Shown one piece after another: positions 34,028 to 40,362 of a stretch of 40,362 nt of DNA. The stretch is from positions 63,593-103,954 of the forward strand of contig JAHBMJ010002129.1 of NCBI GenBank assembly GCA_018398765.1. The letters run 5' to 3'. The number at the start of each line of letters is the position of its first letter. Position 1 is the stretch's first letter. The notes under the pieces were generated by a model, which was given only the letters and a program-made list of their open reading frames with translations, was not told the origin of the DNA and searched no databases. Position numbers and translations under genes: made by a program. The DNA comes from Chromera velia. Its lineage: Eukaryota > Sar > Chromeraceae.

Positions 34028-34624
34028 ATATATATATGTGTGTGTGTGTGTGCGTGTGTGTGTGTTTGCGCGTGTATACATATTAGAAAATGAACGGGCA
34101 TGGTGTGCATGTGTGCAGGAGCCAACTTACAGGGTCTCTCTCCCACTGCCCGAAAGAGAGCCGTCGCGTTTCTCAACCGGGTGTATGAAAACAACAGCAC
34201 AAATGCTGCCGAGAAGAGGGGCAGAGGGCAGAGCAGGAAGAGCAGACCGGAGACGGCTGAAAGTCGAGGGAGGGGGAAAGACAGTCAGAACCAGGCAACA
34301 ATTGGATCTTCCCCTCCTTCGGGAGTGGGAGTAGGGGAGCGGGAGGTGAAGATGAACGCCCTGGAGGAAGAGGAGGCGGAGGAAGAAGTGTCGCCGCAGA
34401 TGCTGCCCGAAGAGGATGCTCAAGTCGGTGCCTCATCTTGAACTGCACAATGTGTTGGAAGCCATTGAAAGACAATTCTGGTACACGCATACGTGTGTAT
34501 GTGTCAGCCTTCTCATTTTGTATGTGTGTACGATGGGCAAGCCTGATTTGTCTCTTCATGAGAGGGAGGTATCAAAATACACGTAACTGACATGTGCACC
34601 TCAGAAATATCAACGCACATCCAT

Positions 34625-34661
<37 letters not shown>

Positions 34662-35669
34662 TGTGTATACTTGCATGTATGCGTGCGTGCAGGAGATTTC
34701 AAAGGACTTCAATGTCAACAGGGCAATAGCGTGTACTCTCAAGTCTCGCCAACTAGCTCTGCTCGTGAGTCGCCACCTGGGAGTCAGACGGCCGACAGAT
34801 TCTCTCCTGGAGGCGCTCGAGGAGGCGTATCGAGAGGCAACAAAGCCAGAAGTGATGGGGAGCTCAGCGGCAACACAGCCGCCGCCGCGGGGGAGCCCGG
34901 GACGTTCGCACGGAGCTGTGAGTGCCCGAGAGGGCGGAGGAGGAGGAGGCGGGGCGACTCTAGTCCCAGAGAGGGGGACAGCGACGAGTAGGGACCGCAG
35001 TGGTGGTATCGGGGGGTTGGGGGGGTACTCTTCCCATCAAGCGGCTGCACGGAGGGATGGCAGCAAGGGAGAAACGCCCGAAGAGGCAACGGCAAGGGCG
35101 CAGAGAAAGGGGTTGCTCTCGACACTTGCAGATGCTCTTGAGGTTAGTTTGTCTGTCTTTCTGTTTATTTACTTATCGTTTCGTTTTAGTTTCTTCAGCT
35201 GATTCGATCTCTCTGTGTTGCTTTCACGATGAACTTTTTTTCTTCTGACGCTGTTTCAATGAAACCATCTCTCCGTCCATCCGTCCATCGGTGTGTCCGT
35301 TTTATCCCCGACCTTCTCAGATGCTGTCATTTTTTGCGTATCTCATCCTGCTGGTGTTGCTCTGGGTCTGTTTCTCTACCGGTCGGCTCCGAATGTACCG
35401 CCACCGTTTGTCTTCTGCCTGCTTCTGTGTGCGCGGTTGATGCGAAGATTAAAGAAGGGAAGAGAAGATTCCTTTTCTTAACCGCATCGTACGTTGAATT
35501 GATCAGTTGTTAGATTTTCTTGCCTCTTTCGCTCAGCTGTGGTGTGATTATGAAAGTATTTTTGTTCTGTGCGCAGGTCGACGTTGAAAAAGTTAAGTTT
35601 CCTTTCAGAGACTCGCTCAAAGGGCCCGGTTTCTCTAGTCTTCAGGTAGGGCCGTTTGTGCGTCCGTGC

Positions 35670-35720
<51 letters not shown>

Positions 35721-36420
35721 CGTGTGTGTGCGAGTGGGGGGGGCGGTCTCCATCGTTCGCTCGTTCTGTTTCTCTCAATTTCCATCGTTCTCGCCCCAGT
35801 CATAACGTCGCGGAATGTCTTCCTCTGGCGCCTCGTCTCGCTTCAATCTGAGCACGTGTGTGTATATGTATCCATCTATCTATGTACAGAGCAATCTACT
35901 TGTCAAACCATCTCACCAGTGACCTATTCCAGTAGACAGACACACTTCTTCTCGATATTTCTTCAAATCTGTCTGAACTCTTGCGTCTTTCTATGTGCCT
36001 CTGTGCGTCTGTCTGTCTGTCTGCCTGTCTGTTTGTGTCTTTGTCTGTCCGTGTCTGTCTGTTTGTCTGTCTGAGTACCTGTCTGTCTGTCTGTCCGTCC
36101 ATCTTTGTGTCTCCCTGACTGTGTGTCTGTCTGCTCATGAAGAAAAGAAGGGAGAAGAAGAAACATATAGTCTGTCTGCCTTTCTGCAGGTGACGACGAA
36201 AGTTCCGATCTCACTGGCCGATCCTCTCGGGGGGCGGGAGGAAGGCGCTTTCCAGGGGCTGTCGTCCAACTCCGAGAGAAAAGTAGAGTGAGTGTGTGAG
36301 TGAGTGAGTGAATGAATGAGTGAGTGAGTGAGTCGGTAGGACGTATGGCTGGTCGCACAGAGGAGCAGTATTAGACAGTCGGTGGACACGATGAATCATG
36401 AGTATTCGTACAGGATCTCG

Positions 36421-36451
<31 letters not shown>

Positions 36452-37121
36452 TTCTGCGCGCGCGCGCGTGTGTGTGTGTGTGTGTGTATGTGTGTGTGTC
36501 CGTCTTTCTGTGTGTCTCTGTGGGTCTTTCTGTCTGTGTCTGTGTGCATGTGACACACCGTCTTGCTGTTGTGCGTGTGTGCGTGCGTGCGCGCATGTGA
36601 CACACCGTCTTGTTGTCCCTCCCTCCTTGCAGGAGTATGCAACTAAGCAATGGACTCCACTCTGTCAGGTAAGTGGCAAGCTTTCTCGCTTGCAGACATG
36701 AGTGAAAAGAACAGAAGAGATCAGAAGTATGAGTAGAGCATTGCGCAAAGCTGATTCTGTGTAAGGAAAGGACATTTGCTTTCTTGAATGTTCATCTCGA
36801 TTTCGCTTGTCTGGATGGATACACATCGCATGCCTTTACATGGCTTCCTTTAAACAGGATTTTCGTCAAATTGATCTTGCTTTGTTCCCTTCTCCATTCA
36901 AATTTCCTTCTTTGCGCTGGCTCTCCACCTTCCTCCCTGCCGACAGGTGTGACATGCGGGCAGGTGAGGTGCGGCACCTCCGATTTCGGCTAGATGAAGA
37001 GGCGGTGGTTCGGTCAGTTTGTTTGGCAATCCTTCGATGGGGGGATGGGTTTTTATGTTGAGCTTTGCGTGCAGTGTGTTCTCTCTCTCTCTCTCTCTGA
37101 AGGAGAGAGAGAGAGAGAGAA

Positions 37122-37164
<43 letters not shown>

Positions 37165-37833
37165 GAGAGAGAGAGAGAGAGAGAGAGAATCTATTCGTTC
37201 CTTCCTTCCACGATTTTCTGAAAGGAAAAGAATGCCCCGCTGCCAAGCAGGCTCCCCCTATTCATTCCACAGAATCAAATAAACACGTCTTCACTCCCTG
37301 CTGGGAAGCTCACACACACCTATTTGACCCCAAGACGGACGGTCTGAAATTCTGTGAGAGAAAGCCTACATGTATGCTGTAATTGGGGCTCGCTGACGCA
37401 CAACAAGGGAAGGGAAGGGAAGAAAGTCGACGGAGGAATGAATGAATCATGGGGGGCTGGGGATTTCATCGATCTGAATTCCGTTTCCTTCCTTCCATTC
37501 AATCTACCTTGCATGCCCTCTAGAGTTCTTCTCTTCTCTTCTCTTGTGTTTGCGAACGTCCGTGCACGCCTGCCCCTGCTCTCTCTCTCTGATCTGCACG
37601 CCATTCTGCCCGCCTGCCTGCATGCAGTCAGCTCGCAATTCTCTTTCACAATCCCCAGGTAGAAACTCACAGACGGACGGTGGAGGTTCTCAGACAGTGC
37701 AAGCTGCGTACAAGCGAGGTCGGTCACTCAGTTGAAACACAGCAACTCTAACAACATTCAGCCTAAACGATGAATCGCTCTAGATAGAGCAGCCAGACGA
37801 AACTGACAGACAGAGACACAGACAGAGAGAGAC

Positions 37834-37864
<31 letters not shown>

Positions 37865-38102
37865 GGCAAACAGGCAGACGGGCAGGAAGGCAGACAGGCA
37901 GACAGGCAGGCAGACAGACGAACAATGAGAGAGACGGTGGAGGTTTAGAAAAAGCGGGAGTACAGCAGTTGACATAAACAAATTACACAAGAATAGCCTC
38001 TCAAAAGACAACGTGTGGTCAACTGTATCTATCTGTCTGTATCCTCCCAGCCTTATGAATGTTGGCATGTTTGCTTGAATCATGCATCCCTCCAATCGAT
38101 CC

Positions 38103-38138
<36 letters not shown>

Positions 38139-39101
38139 CCATGCAGGTCCGTGCGAGCATCCACGACACATCTAGAGAGCTCCTTCTGGACCCCGAAGAA
38201 ATCGAGGGCGCCGGGGGAGAAATGAATTTTCTTCAAGCTGGAGCGGGGACAGGAGCGCAGGGGGCAGACAGAGACAGGGGGGGTCAGGGTCAGGGAGAGG
38301 AATGGGGGCCTGCAAGAGCTTCCGTAGCGACCGCAGGAAGAAAATCTTTTGCAGTTCCCTCGGGAGGAACTTTAGAGGACCCTGCAGGTGGGTCGCGATG
38401 TCTATCCGTCTGCCTGCCTGCCCGTCCGTCTGCCTGTTTCCCTGTCTGTGTGTCTGTCTGTCCGTCTGTCTGTCTGCCTGCCTGCCTGCCTGCCTGCCTG
38501 TGTTTCTGTCTGTCTGTCTGTCTGTCTGTCTGCCTGTCTGTCTGTCTGTCTGTCTGTCTGTCTTTCTGTCTGTCTGTCTGTCTGCCTGTTTGCCTGTTTG
38601 TCTGTCTGACAGTCTGCCAGTCTGCCTGTCCGTCTGTCTGTCTTTCTGTCTGACTGCCTAACTGACTGAGCGTGCCTGTGCCTGAATGACTGCTTTTTGT
38701 GCATGTCTGAGGTGAACAGAGAAGAGGAAAAGCGATTCCAGGACTTTTGTTTTCGACTGTCTGCTGAGCCTCTCACTGATAGTGTAGGTTCATGCATATG
38801 TCGTCGTGTTTCTTGTACCTGATATGCAAGTCTGCATCCATGTCTCTCTGCCGTGGCTGCCCGTGTGCATGCCTGCGTGCAGACGATGACATCATCAGGC
38901 TGCCCATCATGGACGAGAAGCAAAACAGCGCGATTGACCGTCTCCTCCGGGTCCGTCAGTCAGTCAGTCAGTCAGTCAGTCAATGGGGAGTCAATCTGTA
39001 GCTGTGAGTACGTCTACATGTATGTGTGCTTTTTGTATGTGTGTATGAATGTGTGTGTGCATGTTTCGATATATGAATATCCATGTGTACACGTGTGTGC
39101 G

Positions 39102-39139
<38 letters not shown>

Positions 39140-39140
39140 T

Positions 39141-39216
<76 letters not shown>

Positions 39217-40362
39217 GACTACAACCGACTTCTTGAAATTTGCGGTCCTGTGATGCCACTGCTCTCGTCTGCGACGGATGCTCTACTGCTTGGAATGGTC
39301 AAGGTGAGTGCTCACGAGAATATGATAGATCCCCAAATTAGACCGACCCTCCATGCACACACACGCTCCCTCCTGCACGATTAATTGATCAAGGAAGAAG
39401 CTGCAAGAAACAGAGACAGAAAAACGAAAGGGGCACGGAGGACGCGAAAGTGTCGGACAAATCGGAAATTTAGCAAAGGAACCACTCATGCATGTCACCC
39501 TCAAATATCTCCTACCCCAAACCTCTAACTCCAATGTCTATCCTTCCTGTCCCCGCGCTCCTGCTTGCTCTCAGGTTTTCGACGACATTCTTTCGGATTT
39601 CGATTCAAAAGTCCAAAAAGTCAGTTGGTTGGTTGGCAAAGGCGAAGAAAGAGAAAAAAAGAAAAACAGGATTTCAGAAGGTTAAAGTTTCAATGCCGTG
39701 ACATAAGGCGTGTCTGCGGGTTTGAATTGAAACCGTTGTCTTTCCCCTAAGTAGGGCTCTCCCCTTCTCTTCCCTCGCTCAGGATTTGGATCCATGTATT
39801 TACATGTATGGTTTTGTGTTTTCTCTTCCCCCCCACTTGGTTGCGTCTTCAACGATTTGAAACCGTCATTTTGTTTTCCTCCATCTTCCTTCTTCTTCTT
39901 CTTCTGCACGGCCGCTGCATGACTTCTTGTAGGTTGTCTGCGGGCCCATGTGCTCATTCATGCGAGAAAGAAAGGAGGAGGAAATGAGATTACATAAGAA
40001 TATGTGTGCCTTTGGAGTTGCTCTATCTGTAGTGTGTGCGCACATTGCCGCACACAAATGAAATTCCTTCCTTCCCTGGATTGTTGTTTGCAGGAAAGCC
40101 GTCACTTGATCGACAAATTGATTGAAGAGAGAGAGCGCAACTCAGATCTCCTCAGAGACCTCCAAGACGAGGCCAACAGAAGCCAGACATTCATGAGACT
40201 ACAAAAGGAAAATGCAAACTTCAAGGTCGGTCGGTCAGTGAGTGAGTGAGTGAGTGAGTGAGTGAGTCCGTGAGTCAGTCAGTCAGTCAGTCAGTCAGCC
40301 AGTCAGTCCGCCCGCCCGCCAATTAGTTCTTTGCTTGGATCGAGCCGGACCCCCCCCCCCCC
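33339..40362 (+). CDS. Coiled-coil protein of unknown function, at least 14 exons, 3' end outside the window
   Basis: Exons by phase: 33339-33654, 34119-34423, 34693-35142, 35577-35645, 36190-36287, 36633-36668, 36947-~37012, 37659-37718, 38147-38387, ~38725-38781, 38883-38950, 39217-39303, 39575-39619, 40094-40225; then a donor GTCGGT and intron to the window end. The ATG at 33339 gives MQREKVDLEKVF. Recognisable stretches are a Lys/Arg-rich N-terminus (YLKTYAQSTIHGVP), GLSPTARKRAVAFLNRVYEN, an acidic linker, DFNVNRAIACTLKSRQLALL, a Gly-rich low-complexity part, PIMDEKQNSAIDRLL, DYNRLLEICGPVMPLL and a heptad-like helix (LIDKLIEERERNSDLLRDLQ). About 640 residues are encoded so far. I recognise no catalytic domain. 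The coiled coils suggest a structural or adaptor role, which is only inference. Junctions of exons 7/8 and 9/10 have more than one solution. Confidence 0.7.
33954..34070 (+). repeat. (TG)n microsatellite in intron 1 of the coiled-coil gene
   Basis: TG runs with GCGTG and TATATA interruptions occupy about 115 bases, ending close to the acceptor GTGTGCAG at 34118. Confidence 0.95.
36288..36333 (+). repeat. (GTGA)n array beginning at a 5' splice site
   Basis: The donor GTGAGT at 36288 is the first unit of an array of GTGA/GAGT with GAAT variants, directly after exon 5 of the coiled-coil gene. Confidence 0.9.
37080..37190 (+). repeat. TC then GA microsatellite
   Basis: A short TC array is followed by about 90 bases of GA with AAAGG interruptions in intron 7 of the coiled-coil gene. 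TC next to GA makes an inverted repeat that could form a hairpin. Confidence 0.95.
38399..38650 (+). repeat. (TCTG)n array in intron 9 of the coiled-coil gene
   Basis: TCTG units with TGCC, TCCG and TTTC variants span about 250 bases. The Cys/Leu/Ser ORFs seen here are artefacts of the repeat. Confidence 0.95.
38951..38982 (+). repeat. (GTCA)n array beginning at a 5' splice site
   Basis: The intron after exon 11 starts GTCCGTCAGTCAG and continues as six GTCA units. The splice donor and the repeat cannot be separated. Confidence 0.9.
39103..39213 (+). repeat. TC then TG microsatellite ending at an acceptor
   Basis: TC and then about 45 TG units run straight into TGTGTGCAG, the 3' splice site of exon 12 at 39217. 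Confidence 0.97.
40226..40312 (+). repeat. GTCG/GTGA/GTCA arrays beginning at a 5' splice site
   Basis: Intron 14 starts GTCGGTCGGTCAGTGAG and continues as GTGA and then GTCA units for about 85 bases. The last bases of the window (40350-40362) are a run of C. Confidence 0.95.

Noticed and set aside
38015-38661. Cys/Leu/Ser-rich open frame of about 200 codons
   Set aside because: Its first part contains true exon 9 (38147-38387); the rest is the TCTG array in the following intron.

Overview
This is nuclear DNA from a eukaryote, most likely a photosynthetic alveolate (a chromerid alga of the Chromera velia kind). That placement is an inference. It rests on intron-dense genes with very small exons, two proteins whose N-termini look like complex-plastid bipartite targeting signals (signal peptide followed by Phe at the predicted cleavage point), a eukaryotic hybrid histidine kinase, many TGCATGCA sites (a motif known from apicomplexan promoters), and microsatellite-filled introns. 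No prokaryotic operon, phage or CRISPR structure is present.

Layout. 938-1576 (-) is a single-exon thioredoxin-like protein with a plastid-type leader. 2933-4147 (+) is a weak, GC-rich candidate coding region. 5921-6763 (-) is a single-exon membrane protein whose leader carries four copies of a FLHNIPHRG repeat. 7656-15530 (+) is an 18-exon metaxin-like gene (mitochondrial outer-membrane import/SAM family), rebuilt here from splice phases. 17829-21762 (+) is a decayed UPF1/DNA2-type SF1 helicase with five in-frame stops. 27219-32586 (-) is a six-exon hybrid histidine kinase with membrane segments, HisKA, HATPase and receiver domain, the HisKA and receiver each interrupted by a long low-complexity insert. 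32917-32988 (+) is tRNA-His(GUG), sitting between the divergent starts of the kinase and the next gene. 33339 to beyond the window end (+) is a gene of at least 14 exons for a coiled-coil protein of unknown function.

Between genes there are AT-rich islands (about 1-500, 4150-4960, 15560-16170, 22740-23830) and stretches of simple repeats. Inside genes, introns often begin with tandem copies of a donor-like tetramer (GTCA, GTGA, GTCG) and end in a TG run closed by CAG, so much of the repeat load seems anchored on splice sites.

The genes do not form one pathway. They serve plastid redox function or membrane biology, mitochondrial protein import, phosphorelay signalling and translation. All splice models were made by eye from frame, phase and GT/AG signals, and the exon ends flagged below are not settled.
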